A DNA stretch of 64,000 nucleotides from Thiosocius sp963753845 (GCA_963753845.1 CAVWEI010000017.1:372001-436000); one strand, 5' to 3'. Positions 54,216-62,849 are shown, numbered from the stretch's first letter. The notes: a model not told the origin generated them from the letters alone. Numbers and translations are program-made.

Positions 54216-54674
54216 ATGAACCATTCCGAATGGATTGACCCCATAGCTGGGATCATCGACAGGCACCACGAAAGGGGTGGCTTTCTGGTCGTATTCCCGG
54301 AATACCGACCTGACCTGTTCGTTGCACTTGCCGGACAACTCGGGCTGCAGTCGTTCGATTACAGGGCCAAGATAATGTCCGATCATGGCTGGGATGCCGA
54401 CCGCCTGAGCCTGCAGGATCTGGACTCGGCGCTGGCCGACCTGGCGGCCGAGGGCGGCACCCTGGTCACCAACGTCGAGGCATTGCTGTCGACCAAGAAC
54501 CCGCATGAGTGCGCGGACTGGATCAGCAGTTTTCTCGACATGGATTGGGAAAATACCCTGCTCATCCCCATCGTCATCAATGCCTCGCAGGTGCCGGATA
54601 AGCATCCGCGTGTGCACTGGATTCCCGGCGACGCACTGGCCGAGCAGTCTTTTCTCAACCGGCTCGCGTACTGA
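54216..54674 (+). CDS. Protein of unknown function linked to the ferredoxin gene
   Basis: A 152-residue soluble protein with CGGAGA before ATG 54216. Predicted alternating strands and helices (GGFLVVFPEYR, TLVTNVEALLS, WENTLLIPIVINASQVPD) look like a Rossmann- or RecA-type sheet, but there is no Walker A. No family recognised. It lies 21 bp after the multi-cluster ferredoxin gene and is probably co-transcribed. Confidence 0.65.
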   Translation: MNHSEWIDPIAGIIDRHHERGGFLVVFPEYRPDLFVALAGQLGLQSFDYRAKIMSDHGWDADRLSLQDLDSALADLAAEGGTLVTNVEALLSTKNPHECADWISSFLDMDWENTLLIPIVINASQVPDKHPRVHWIPGDALAEQSFLNRLAY

Positions 54675-54777
54675 GAGAGCGGGCTCTCTCTGCAGCCCGC
54701 CCCCCAAATCGGCAGATATTGAAACACGGCCACTGATTGGGTTAGATGGCCTGGAAAGCAATCATCCAGCGCACGAT

Positions 54778-55521
54778 ATGGCACAGGCAACCCTGCGTTT
54801 CTACGAAGAACTCAATGACTATCTTCCGGCACAGATGCGCAAGCGTGACATCGCGGTTCATTTCGAGTCCCCCTGCCCCATCAGGCACCTGATCGAGACG
54901 CAGGGTGTTCCACATACCGAGGTGGAGATCATCCTGTTGAACGGCGTCTCCGTCGATCTGGAGGCCCCGGTACACGACGGCGACCTTGTCAGCGTCTACC
55001 CGATGTTCGAGGCACTCGATGTCACGCCGCTGCTGCAGCTGAGACCGGGCCCGCTGCGGGAACCGAGATTCTTTGCCGATGCGCAGCTCGGACGGCTGAC
55101 CCGGTACCTGCGGCTGCTGGGATTCGACACGCTCTATGAAAACGGCATCGATGATGCAGATCTTGTGCAGAAGGCCTCGGCGGGGCGACGTATTATTCTG
55201 AGTCGCGACCGCGCACTCCTGATGCGTCGGGATGTCAGCCACGGCTGCCATATCCGAAACGACAACCCGTTGGAACAGCTTGCACAGGTGATCCGGCGCT
55301 GCGATCTCTCCAGGGTCAGCCGACCATTCACCCGCTGCATGGAATGCAATGGCCCGATCGAGGCCGTCAGCAAGCAGGATGTGGCCGCCTTACTGGAGCC
55401 TGAAACACTCGCTTGCTTCGAGGATTTTTGGCGCTGTGGCGATTGTGGGCACATCTACTGGCAAGGCAGCCATTACGAACGGCTGCAACGCCTGGTGACT
55501 GCCGTGCTCGACGATGCCTAG
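54778..55521 (+). CDS. Mut7-C family protein (ubiquitin-like plus PIN-like RNase domain)
   Basis: A 247-residue protein. Residues 1-80 form a MoaD/ThiS-like ubiquitin fold (EVEIILLNGVSVDLEAPVHDGDLVSVYPMFE), and residues about 95-245 the Mut7-C domain: FFADAQLGRLTRYLRLLGFDT, GRRIILSRDRALL, then a zinc ribbon CMECNGP..CGDCGHIYWQGSHYERL. The family is predicted to cleave RNA, but its physiological role is not known. ATG 54778 matches the family start; a longer frame from 54505 is rejected. It is 103 bp behind the unknown gene. Confidence 0.85.
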   Translation: MAQATLRFYEELNDYLPAQMRKRDIAVHFESPCPIRHLIETQGVPHTEVEIILLNGVSVDLEAPVHDGDLVSVYPMFEALDVTPLLQLRPGPLREPRFFADAQLGRLTRYLRLLGFDTLYENGIDDADLVQKASAGRRIILSRDRALLMRRDVSHGCHIRNDNPLEQLAQVIRRCDLSRVSRPFTRCMECNGPIEAVSKQDVAALLEPETLACFEDFWRCGDCGHIYWQGSHYERLQRLVTAVLDDA

Positions 55522-55575
55522 TGGGCCATGTCGTTCCTGGCAAGGGGCTGCTGCATTTGGCGGCACCGAGAACGT

Positions 55576-56769
55576 TCAGGCCTCGAAGAAGTTGCCAACG
55601 GCCTCGGCCAGTGCTTGATACTGCCGCCTGTCATTGTAGACATGGGCACTTATACGCAGGACGCGCTTGGGAGGCGCGGGCCAGGGCACGACGACCGCCT
55701 CGAAATGCCGCCGGTGGAGATCGCGCAACAGCGGATCTGGATCGGCCATGGAGAAGGGTGCGTCCGAGTCGGCATCCGGCAGAGGCACCGTCGCCAACGC
55801 GGCGATCATGCTCTCGGGTGCCGGGGAAGTGATGCCGAGTCGATCACAGAGCTGTTGCCGTCCATACAGGACCAAGCTCTTTTGGTGTGCCCGCAGTTCG
55901 GCGAAGCCGCCAGGGAAGAGTCCGCGCAACAAAGTGATGCCTTCAGGGATGCACAGCCAGGGTGTCGGGTCATCCGTGCCAGTCCAGTCAAATTCTTCGA
56001 GGAATCGGGAGCGGTGCGCCTCCGGACGGGTGCTGGCCCCATGGCTGATCGATGTCGGACGGATGCGGTCCTGCCAATCCCTGCGTACCCAAAGAAGGGC
56101 CGAGCCCTTGGGAGTGCAAAGCCACTTGTGACAGTTGCCCGTGTAGGCGAGCGCACCCAGCTTGTCGAGCTCGAGTTCGACCTGCCCCGGCCCATGGGCA
56201 CCGTCAACGAGCGTCTCGATTCCGCGCTCGTGCATGGCTCCAACGACGCCCTGGATCGGCATGACAAGCCCGGTGGTACTCGTGATGTGATCGATCAGGA
56301 GGAACCGGGTCTTCGAAGTTACCTTGGATAGCAGGGCCTGGAGGATCTGATCCTCATTCTGGATGGGGAATGGAATCCTGACGACCTCGACTCTTGCCCG
56401 CGACTGCCCTGCGACGAAGTCGAGGGCATTGCGACTGGCGCCATAAGCCATGTTTGTGACCAGGAGTTCATCCCCCGGGTGGAGATCCAAGGATTTCAGA
56501 ACGGTATTGACGCCGCTCGTGGCATTGCGCACAAACACCAGATCCAGGGGACTTGCACCGACGAATGCGGCGAGTTCCTCCCGCACTGGTGCAAGCAGAC
56601 CCGGCAGGCGTCGGACCATGAACCGAGTGAGGTTGGACTCCATTTCCATCCGCAGTTCTGTCTGCCTTTCAAGGACGGGTCTTGGACATGCCCCGAACGA
56701 TCCATGATTGAGATGGATGGTGTTTGGATCGAGGGCCCAAAGTGAGTCGGCGATCTTGTCGCAGTTCAT
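55576..56769 (-). CDS. Class V aminotransferase (isopenicillin-N epimerase-like)
   Basis: A 397-residue PLP enzyme. HLNHGSFGACPRPVLE near residue 20, VFVRNATSGVNTVLKSL near 75, DHITSTTGLVMPI, LVDGAHGPGQVEL near 190 (PLP-binding Asp) and the Schiff-base Lys in TGNCHKWLCTPKGSALL near 215 define the isopenicillin-N-epimerase-like branch of the cysteine desulfurase superfamily. ATG 56769 starts at the conserved domain; the longer frame to 56901 is translated intergenic repeat. Possible roles are racemisation or C-S lyase chemistry; none is indicated by the context. Confidence 0.85.
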   Translation of the reverse strand: MNCDKIADSLWALDPNTIHLNHGSFGACPRPVLERQTELRMEMESNLTRFMVRRLPGLLAPVREELAAFVGASPLDLVFVRNATSGVNTVLKSLDLHPGDELLVTNMAYGASRNALDFVAGQSRARVEVVRIPFPIQNEDQILQALLSKVTSKTRFLLIDHITSTTGLVMPIQGVVGAMHERGIETLVDGAHGPGQVELELDKLGALAYTGNCHKWLCTPKGSALLWVRRDWQDRIRPTSISHGASTRPEAHRSRFLEEFDWTGTDDPTPWLCIPEGITLLRGLFPGGFAELRAHQKSLVLYGRQQLCDRLGITSPAPESMIAALATVPLPDADSDAPFSMADPDPLLRDLHRRHFEAVVVPWPAPPKRVLRISAHVYNDRRQYQALAEAVGNFFEA

Positions 56770-56802
56770 CTTGTGCACCTTGGCCTGGCAATCACTTCCC
56801 AA

Positions 56803-57037
56803 GCGACTGAGCGGGTTAAAGGCAGACTCCGTGAATACTGCGCCGGCCAAAGCCGGCGGCTTCTGCTTCGTGATGTATTCCTGCCAGACCTCACGGGCCA
56901 CATACTCACTGCTCTCTACCGAATATCCCCACGCTTACCGATGCCGGCCCCAGTCGTAGGTCAGGTTGCGCCTGACGGATGATCGGCCGGCACAGCCGGC
57001 CCTGCGACTGAGCAGGTCAAAGGCAGACTTCCTGCAA
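56803..57037. repeat. Direct repeats of about 34 bp flanking a hairpin-rich spacer
   Basis: GCGACTGAGCGGGTTAAAGG.. at 56803-56836 recurs as GCGACTGAGCAGGTCAAAGG.. at 57004-57037 with few mismatches. Between them are the hairpins CGCCGGC-CAAA-GCCGGCG (56841-56858) and a REP-like pair at 56960-57001. The block fills the gap between the aminotransferase start and the arsJ stop. Confidence 0.6.
56958..57001. repeat. REP-like double hairpin
   Basis: GTCAGG-TTGCG-CCTGAC (56960-56976) and GGCCGGC-ACA-GCCGGCC (56985-57001), with GTAGG-like sequence at the left side. The layout is that of the double hairpin at 5064-5108. Confidence 0.55.
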
Positions 57038-58249
57038 TCAGGGCGCCGTCGGGGCCGCAACCTCGGGTAACCTGATCGAAAGCAGCACGGTGGCCAGTAC
57101 GAAGGCCGCCGACCACCAGAGGCAGCCCTCCAGGCCATGCGTCTGGTAGGCCCAACCCGACAGGACAGTCCCGGCCAGTCGTCCGCCGGCGTTTGCCATG
57201 TAGTAGAAGCCGACGTTCATCGACACCTTGTCGAAGTCTGAGTAGGCCAGGATCAGGTAGGAGTGCACCGCGGAGTTAACCGCAAACACGAAGCCGAACA
57301 GGATGAGCCCGGCGACAACCACCAGTTGCGGATCCCATCCCTGTGCAAGTGCCAGTGCGATAGCGGCCGGCACAATGCCAAGGACCACCGCCCAATTGCG
57401 TGCAGAGGCCCCACCGGGCCCGCCACCGTGGTGGCTGCGTCGAAGCAGCCTGGGCGCCGACGCCTGCACCACGCCATAACCGATCACCCACAGGGCGAAG
57501 AAGCCACCCACCTGGGTGAAGGTCCAGCCCAGTACCGAGTACAGGAACACAGGAAGCCCGACCACGAACCAGACATCACGCGAGCCGAACAGGAAGAATC
57601 TTGCGGCCGACAGCCAGTTGATCTCCGCCTTCTTGGAAAACACCTGCGTGAATTTCGGCTTGGACTTCATCTTGCCGACGCCCGAGGGCAGCAACGTCAT
57701 GGTGGTGATCAAAACCGCGAAAAGGAGTCCGGCCAGGGCAAACAGCGTGTTGCGGAAGCCGATCCACTCCAGCAGGGCCGCGCCGATGAAAAAGCCTGCG
57801 CCCTTCAAGGCGTTCTTCGAGCCCGTCAGCACCGCCACGTACTTGAACAGGCGTGATTCACCGCCGTCGCCTGCCAGTGTCTTCACACTCGCCTTGGCCG
57901 ACATCTTGTTCAGGTCCTTTGCGATGCCGGACATCGCCTGGGCCGCCATGACGTAGGGCACCGTCAGCCACGCATCCGGTACCGTAAGCATCAGCAGGGC
58001 CGCGACCTGCATGGCCATGCCGATATGCATGGTCAGGTTGAGGCCGATCCGTGCACCAAGCCAACCCCCGACCAGGTTGGTAACGATGCCAAAGAACTCG
58101 TAGAACAGGAACAGCATCGCCACTTCGAACGGCGAGTAGCCGAGCTGGTGAAAATACAGCACAACCAGCATGCGGATCGCACCGTCAGTGACCGTGAAGG
58201 CCCAGTAGCCACCGGTAACGACCAGGTAATTGCGCAGGCTGTTGTCCAT
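57038..58249 (-). CDS. arsJ: ArsJ organoarsenical efflux permease (MFS)
   Basis: A 403-residue major facilitator protein with about 11-12 helices. NYLVVTGGYWAFTVTDGAIRMLVVLYFH at the N-terminus, AQAMSGIAKDLNKMSAKASVK near residue 105 and LTGSKNALKGAGFFIGAALL near 140 are characteristic of ArsJ. Known ArsJ proteins export 1-arseno-3-phosphoglycerate made by a GAPDH encoded in the same operon, which gives arsenate resistance. Here a GAPDH gene ends 28 bp upstream and an ArsR-type gene comes before it, all on the minus strand. Confidence 0.9.
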   Translation of the reverse strand: MDNSLRNYLVVTGGYWAFTVTDGAIRMLVVLYFHQLGYSPFEVAMLFLFYEFFGIVTNLVGGWLGARIGLNLTMHIGMAMQVAALLMLTVPDAWLTVPYVMAAQAMSGIAKDLNKMSAKASVKTLAGDGGESRLFKYVAVLTGSKNALKGAGFFIGAALLEWIGFRNTLFALAGLLFAVLITTMTLLPSGVGKMKSKPKFTQVFSKKAEINWLSAARFFLFGSRDVWFVVGLPVFLYSVLGWTFTQVGGFFALWVIGYGVVQASAPRLLRRSHHGGGPGGASARNWAVVLGIVPAAIALALAQGWDPQLVVVAGLILFGFVFAVNSAVHSYLILAYSDFDKVSMNVGFYYMANAGGRLAGTVLSGWAYQTHGLEGCLWWSAAFVLATVLLSIRLPEVAAPTAP

Positions 58250-58277
58250 CAGGCGACCGATGCCTTAAAGTCCATAC

Positions 58278-59282
58278 TCAAAGCCCCGCCGAGACCTTGC
58301 CGACGATGTCCATCATCCGGTTCACATAGCCCCATTCGTTGTCGTACCAGGCATACACCTTCAGTTGGGTGCCGTCGATGACCATGGTGGACAGGGCATC
58401 GACGATGCTCGAGCGCGGGTCATTGACGTAGTCGATAGAGACAAGCGGCCGTTCCTCGTAGCCAAGGATGCCTTTCAGTTCGCCTTCTGCGGCCTGCCTG
58501 AAGAAGCTATTGACCTCTTCCGCCGTCACCGGGCGTGGCGTCTCGATCACGATGTCGGTCAACGAGGCGTTGAGCAGAGGCACACGGACCGCGTGGCCGT
58601 TCAGCTTGCCCTCGAGTTCCGGAAAAATCTTTGTGATCGCCCTCGCCGATCCGGTGGTAGTCGGAATCAGCGATTGTCCACAGGCACGTGCGCGGCGCAG
58701 GTCCTTGTGACCCTTGTCGACGATGATCTGGGTATTGGTGATGTCATGGATGGTGGTCATACAGCCGTGCACGATACCGATCTTTTCGTGGATCACCTTG
58801 ATCACCGGTGCAAGGCAGTTGGTCGTACAGGAGGCCGCTGTCACCAGATGGTGCACATCGGGTTGATACAGGTGGTCATTGATCCCATACACGATATTCA
58901 GGGCACCCTCTGTCGGCGCCGCGACGATGACTTTTTTCACCCCCTGGTCGAAATAGGCCTGCAGGGACCCTGGCTTCTTGTGATGCTTGCCGGTGGCCTC
59001 GATCACGATATCGCACCCGGACCAGTCGGTGGCTTCTATGGTTGGGTTGCTGCTGTGCCCGATGCTCACACCGTCGATCAGCATCGCACCATCAGCATCC
59101 GCCGAGCATTCCACCGGCCAGGTCCCGTGCACCGAGTCGAACTTGAGAAGGTGCGCGGAGCCCACCGCATCGGTCGCGATCTCGTTCACCTGCACGATGG
59201 AATAGGTCTCGCTGCCCCATCCTGCCCGAACACCCAAGCGACCCATGCGGCCGAAGCCGTTGATACCAACACGAACTGTCAT
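58278..59282 (-). CDS. Glyceraldehyde-3-phosphate dehydrogenase of the arsenic operon
   Basis: A 334-residue GAPDH. VGINGFGRMGRLG is the NAD motif, AASCTTNCLAPV near residue 150 carries the catalytic Cys, and YDNEWGYVNRMMDI closes the domain. ATG 59282 is the normal family start (MTVRVGINGFG); the longer frame to 59330 is rejected. With arsenate it can form 1-arseno-3-phosphoglycerate, the substrate of ArsJ. It differs from a housekeeping copy in context only; both roles remain possible. Confidence 0.9.
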   Translation of the reverse strand: MTVRVGINGFGRMGRLGVRAGWGSETYSIVQVNEIATDAVGSAHLLKFDSVHGTWPVECSADADGAMLIDGVSIGHSSNPTIEATDWSGCDIVIEATGKHHKKPGSLQAYFDQGVKKVIVAAPTEGALNIVYGINDHLYQPDVHHLVTAASCTTNCLAPVIKVIHEKIGIVHGCMTTIHDITNTQIIVDKGHKDLRRARACGQSLIPTTTGSARAITKIFPELEGKLNGHAVRVPLLNASLTDIVIETPRPVTAEEVNSFFRQAAEGELKGILGYEERPLVSIDYVNDPRSSIVDALSTMVIDGTQLKVYAWYDNEWGYVNRMMDIVGKVSAGL

Positions 59283-59402
59283 TTTGGAAGACCTTTTTGG
59301 TGAGACTCGAATGGAGTCGTAATGATGCATCCCTGTTCGCCACGAACAGGCAGAGCCAGCAAATAAGGCAGCGCTGAAGATGTCTGGCGTGAAATCGGTC
59401 GG

Positions 59403-59756
59403 TCACGCACAGCGCGCAGCGACGGGCTGGTCCGGGCTCGCAGCCATAGTCGCGAGATCGCGCGAAAAGGGTTGCATGCCAAACACCCCCTGCGCTGTTT
59501 CATCCAGGACAGCAGCCACCCAATCCGGAAGATCCGGATTTAAACAATAGTAGATCCACAGGCCCTCTCTGCGGTCGCTCACCAGTCGGGCCTCGCGCAA
59601 CTGGGCAAGGTGCCGAGACATGTGTGGCTGCGAGGCACCAATGGCCCCCGTCAATTCACAAACGCAAAGCTCATCGAAGGCGTGCAACAGCAACAGACAG
59701 CGCAGGCGTGTATCGTGAGACAGCGCAGCAAAAAGATCGGTGGGTTTAATATTCAC
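59403..59756 (-). CDS. arsR: ArsR/SmtB family arsenic-responsive repressor
   Basis: A 117-residue winged-helix repressor. ELCVCEL near residue 30 contains the CxC As(III)-binding site of E. coli-type ArsR; SQPHMSRHLAQLREARLV is the recognition helix region. GTG 59756 is chosen because a likely operator (59765-59784) would otherwise lie inside the gene; a longer frame starts at 59825. It is the first gene of arsR-GAPDH-arsJ and should repress the operon until arsenite binds. Confidence 0.9.
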   Translation of the reverse strand: MNIKPTDLFAALSHDTRLRCLLLLHAFDELCVCELTGAIGASQPHMSRHLAQLREARLVSDRREGLWIYYCLNPDLPDWVAAVLDETAQGVFGMQPFSRDLATMAASPDQPVAARCA

Positions 59757-59764
59757 ATGCGAAA

Positions 59765-59784
59765 ATATACCGTTGACAGTATAT
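59765..59784 (-). promoter_or_regulatory. Likely ArsR operator
   Basis: ATATAC-CGTTGACA-GTATAT is a perfect 6-bp inverted repeat with an 8-bp spacer, 9 bp before the arsR start, in an AT-rich stretch. It is well placed for ArsR autoregulation over the promoter. Confidence 0.5.
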
Positions 59785-60051
59785 ATGTTCAAGCAGATAT
59801 ATCGCGTTGTGTCCGAGAAACTCAAGCACCTGTCATCTTTCAGTGCGGTGGCGAGTTCCGGGGCCGATGGTCCTGGTTGCTCCGGGGGCCCCAGAGTCGC
59901 CGCCAGGCATCACCCTGCCAGCAGGTTACTGAAGAGTGTGTATCGCCCGACCTCAAGGTGGGGTTCGCCATGGTCAGCGATTGCGGCGCGGCGATGTCGT
60001 CGGTTCTTATGACAGCAATCCACGCTTTTCCCAGGCGCTTATGGTAACTGG

Positions 60052-60405
60052 ACGTTTGAAAGAACATCGATACTTGCTGCTTCCCAAGCGCAAAAACAAC
60101 GACAAAGATACCCCGCTCATCCTCTCGTTCTCGGCGGGCGGCACGCGTGCAGCGGCCTTATCTTACGGCATGCTGGAAGAGCTTCGGCACACCAACATCG
60201 TGGTCGACGGCAAGCAACGCCGGCTGATGGTTACTCGCTCAGGCGCGGCTCGCAGACGTCACCAAGGCGAAAGCCGAGGCCAGCCTTCCGGATTTCTGGA
60301 GGTTGTCAGTATCAGCTTCGACGAGATCACGAACCCGGAGGAGCGCGCCTATTTCATGAGCCTGCCCACGAGTTTCTCTCTCCCGCCTGAAGCCATCGAA
60401 GAGGG
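60052..60405 (+). pseudogene. Remnant of a patatin-like phospholipase gene
   Basis: The frame contains LILSFSAGGTRAAALSYGMLEELRHT and VVDGKQRRL, the N-terminus of bacterial patatins (normally FSGGGTRAAA; here Ala replaces the first Gly), and later FDEITNPEERAYFMSLPTSFSLPPEAI, part of the C-terminus. The ~200-250 residues between, with the catalytic GxSxG and DG(A/G), are missing, and there is no start codon context. It is an internally deleted remnant between the arsenic operon and the heat-shock block. Confidence 0.65.
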
Positions 60406-60435
60406 AACCGGCGCCCTATGCCTGCCGCGTGCGTT

Positions 60436-60939
60436 TCAGGACGAAGACACCGGAATCCGGCGACGCCTGGCGCGTTCGTGTTTTGGCAAAGTAATACTCA
60501 GCACGCCTTTTCTGTATCGCGCCTCCGCGGCATTCCCGTCCACCGCCACGGGCAATGGCATCGCCCGTTCAAAACTCCCATAGGCACATTCCATTACGTG
60601 GAAACGGCCTTCCTTCCGATCTTTCTCCACCCGCTTCTCGCCGCGCACGACCAGGTAATCGTCGATCACATCAATATCGAAATTGTCCTTGTCCATTCCC
60701 GGGGCCTCGAGCCGCACCGTGACAGTGTCCTCGTCTTCCTGCACCTCAGCGGCCAGCAGGCCCCAGTCGGCCGAGTGTCGGATTACCTGGTCTTCCCAGG
60801 TATCCAGATCATCCTGTTTGGCCAGGGGGCGGAAGCGCGTCATGGCATGCTCCGCACTCTCACGGAGCTTATGCCAGCCCTCGGTGAGGTTTTCCCAGGT
60901 CCTGCCCAGACTGTTACGTAGTTGATTCAGGGTGCTCAT
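60436..60939 (-). CDS. Hsp20/alpha-crystallin family small heat-shock protein
   Basis: A 167-residue protein. The alpha-crystallin domain covers about residues 65-155: VTVRLEAPGMDKDNFDIDVIDDYLVVRGEKR, YGSFERAMPLPVAVD and the A-x-x-x-n-GVL element YRKGVLSITLPK. An amphipathic N-terminal helix region precedes it. GAGGAGGATAC lies before ATG 60939. It prevents aggregation of unfolded proteins. It lies downstream of cbpA-cbpM in the same orientation, with a second Hsp20 gene upstream of those. Confidence 0.9.
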   Translation of the reverse strand: MSTLNQLRNSLGRTWENLTEGWHKLRESAEHAMTRFRPLAKQDDLDTWEDQVIRHSADWGLLAAEVQEDEDTVTVRLEAPGMDKDNFDIDVIDDYLVVRGEKRVEKDRKEGRFHVMECAYGSFERAMPLPVAVDGNAAEARYRKGVLSITLPKHERARRRRIPVSSS

Positions 60940-60964
60940 GTATCCTCCTCGCGCTCAAAGCGTT

Positions 60965-61282
60965 TCAGCGTCGAAAAAACAATGCCTCCAGCAGACGCAC
61001 ACGCTCGCGCAACTGCTGCATCTCATCCAATAACTCGACCGCCAGCGCGGCACCGGCCGGATTGACTCCAAGATCGCGCTCGAGCCTGACCGCACTCAGC
61101 GCCCGGCCGAGATCACTGCTGGCGAACCGCCACTCACGCTGGGTCGAGCCTTGCGGGGTCAGGACGCCCTCCGATACCAGGACGAGGATCTGTTCCGCGG
61201 TAACACCGCAACAGCGTGAGATCTCCGCGAGCGAAAAGCTGTATTCGATATCCGGTTGATATGTCTGTTGGCTGCCGATCAC
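60965..61282 (-). CDS. cbpM: CbpM-like modulator of CbpA
   Basis: A 105-residue MerR-like helix protein: SLAEISRCCGVTAEQILVLVSEGVLTPQG, WRFASSDLGRALSAVRLERDLGVNPAGAALAVELLDEM and a C-terminal coiled coil. CbpM binds the J-domain of CbpA and inhibits it. GTG 61282 follows GGGAGG. It starts right at the end of the cbpA gene, the usual cbpAM order. Confidence 0.9.
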   Translation of the reverse strand: MIGSQQTYQPDIEYSFSLAEISRCCGVTAEQILVLVSEGVLTPQGSTQREWRFASSDLGRALSAVRLERDLGVNPAGAALAVELLDEMQQLRERVRLLEALFFRR

Positions 61283-61283
61283 C

Positions 61284-62243
61284 TCAACCTCCCAGATGCG
61301 CCCTTGGATTGAATGGCATCTCGCGTGCCATCTTTTCGTACAGCGCCTTCATGTCGGCGCTGTCGGCCGGTGGTGCGATGATCTGCAGCACCGCATACTG
61401 ATCACCGGGCGTTTCACCCGCGATCGGAATGCCACGCCCCTTGAGCCGCAGCTTCTGACCGCTTCGTGCACCGGCTGCAATATTGAGATCGACTGCCCCA
61501 CCCAATGTCGGCACCTTGACCTTACCCCCCAACGCGGCCTCCCAGGGGGTGATCGGCAGGTTGAGGAACACGTCCTTGCCCTCGACCTGGTAGAGCCGAT
61601 GGGGCTTCAACTGGACCTCAAGAAACAGGTCACCGGCCGGCCCACCGTTGTGACCCGCCCCGCCCTGTCCCGCGAGCCGGATCCGCTTGCCCGAGGTGAC
61701 ACCGCGCGGGATCTTCACCTGCAGCTTCCGCACCCTGCTGCTCAGACGCCCCTGCGGGTCGTACTCCGGCACCTGCAGCTGCAGGCTGAGCGTGGCCCCG
61801 TTGAATGCATCTTCGAGGCTGACCTCGATCTTGGAATGGTGGTCCTCACCACGCCCACGAGACCGCGGTCTGTGCGAAAAGCCCCCTGCACGGAAATTCC
61901 CACCGCGCCCGAAAAGGGACTCGAAGAAATCGGAAAACCCGGCCTCGTCGGCCGCAGTGTAGCCACCACCGGAGAATTCGAAGCCTGCATCCCAGTCAGG
62001 CGGCGGTCTGAAATCCTGACCGGCCTTCCAGTTGCGGCCGAGTTGGTCGTAGGCGACACGTTTTTCCGGGTCTTTGAGCACCTCATAGGCCTCGCCGATC
62101 TCCTTGAAACGGACCTCCGCATCGGTCTCCTTGCTGACGTCCGGGTGAAACTTGCGGGCCAGCTTGCGATAGGCACGCTTTATCTCATCCTGGGTGGCGT
62201 CGCGCGCCACGCCCATGACGGAGTAATAGTCTTTGTAGTCCAT
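61284..62243 (-). CDS. cbpA: CbpA-type DnaJ co-chaperone
   Basis: A 319-residue J-protein. J-domain at residues 1-70 with HPD in ARKFHPDVSKE; a Gly/Phe-rich linker (FSGGGYTAADEAGFSDFFESLFGRGG); and two C-terminal substrate-binding beta domains without the DnaJ zinc finger (KIPRGVTSGKRIRLAGQGGAG, ITPWEAALGGKVKVPTLGG, LKLRGRGIP). It stimulates DnaK. ATG 62243 is used; an in-frame TTG is one codon earlier. It is 107 bp behind the Hsp20 gene. Confidence 0.95.
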   Translation of the reverse strand: MDYKDYYSVMGVARDATQDEIKRAYRKLARKFHPDVSKETDAEVRFKEIGEAYEVLKDPEKRVAYDQLGRNWKAGQDFRPPPDWDAGFEFSGGGYTAADEAGFSDFFESLFGRGGNFRAGGFSHRPRSRGRGEDHHSKIEVSLEDAFNGATLSLQLQVPEYDPQGRLSSRVRKLQVKIPRGVTSGKRIRLAGQGGAGHNGGPAGDLFLEVQLKPHRLYQVEGKDVFLNLPITPWEAALGGKVKVPTLGGAVDLNIAAGARSGQKLRLKGRGIPIAGETPGDQYAVLQIIAPPADSADMKALYEKMAREMPFNPRAHLGG

Positions 62244-62305
62244 CAATCGCTGCCCTTAATCTCGGATCGAATAGCCTCTAATCGAATTCCTGCGAGCAGC
62301 CGAAA

Positions 62306-62320
62306 CGGCGCCCGGCGCCG
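62306..62320 (-). terminator. Possible weak terminator after hsp20
   Basis: On the minus strand CGGCGC-CGG-GCGCCG is followed by TTT. The stem is short, so read-through into cbpA is likely. Confidence 0.3.
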
Positions 62321-62350
62321 CATATCCCTGGCACCGGGCACCCGATTCCG

Positions 62351-62785
62351 TCAGCTGTTGACGGAGATCTTGCGTGGCTGCACTTCTTCCTTCTTGCCAA
62401 TCCTTACCTCGAGCACACCATGGTTGCTCTTGGCCGAGATCTTCTCGGCATCGGCGCTGTCCGGCAGGCTGAAACGCCGGTAGAAGCTACCGAAGCTGCG
62501 TTCGACCCGCTTGTAGCCCTCACGTTGCTCTTTCTTCTCGGACTCTTTCTCGCCCTTGATGGTCAGCATACCGTTTTCCATGTGCACCTCGATATCCTTC
62601 GGGTCCACGCCCGGAATATCGGCAACGATCAGGAAGCTGTCTTTTTCCTCCTTGATATCGACCGCAGGCACCCAATCGCTGGTCGCGACACTGCTGCCCT
62701 CCGCCGTACGCGTATCCATCGCACGCTCCATTTCCTTGCGCATCTGGTCCAGCAGGCCCAAAGGCTCGTATCTCATCATGCTCAT
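62351..62785 (-). CDS. Hsp20/alpha-crystallin family small heat-shock protein
   Basis: A 144-residue class A-type small heat-shock protein. WVPAVDIKEEKDSFLIVADIPGVDPKDIEVHMENGMLTIKGEK, RSFGSFYRRFSLPDSADAEKI and SNHGVLEVRIGKK are the standard alpha-crystallin elements; the C-terminal IxI-like PRKISVNS follows. GAGGAGGAAAGA lies before the start. A good sigma-32 promoter is upstream (62850-62879), so it is the head of the heat-shock block. Confidence 0.95.
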   Translation of the reverse strand: MSMMRYEPLGLLDQMRKEMERAMDTRTAEGSSVATSDWVPAVDIKEEKDSFLIVADIPGVDPKDIEVHMENGMLTIKGEKESEKKEQREGYKRVERSFGSFYRRFSLPDSADAEKISAKSNHGVLEVRIGKKEEVQPRKISVNS

Positions 62786-62849
62786 GACTCTTTCCTCCTC
62801 AACTCAGGTGTCATATGAGGGACCCCGGGGGCCCCCCGTCCTGCCTGAG

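Noticed and set aside
56770..56901. N-terminal extension of the aminotransferase
   Set aside because: The 44 extra residues are translated from the hairpin and direct-repeat block, and the family starts at 56769.
58365..59303. 312-codon plus-strand frame
   Set aside because: Antisense shadow of the GAPDH gene.
61296..62483. 395-codon plus-strand frame
   Set aside because: Antisense shadow of cbpA and hsp20, which have clear domains.
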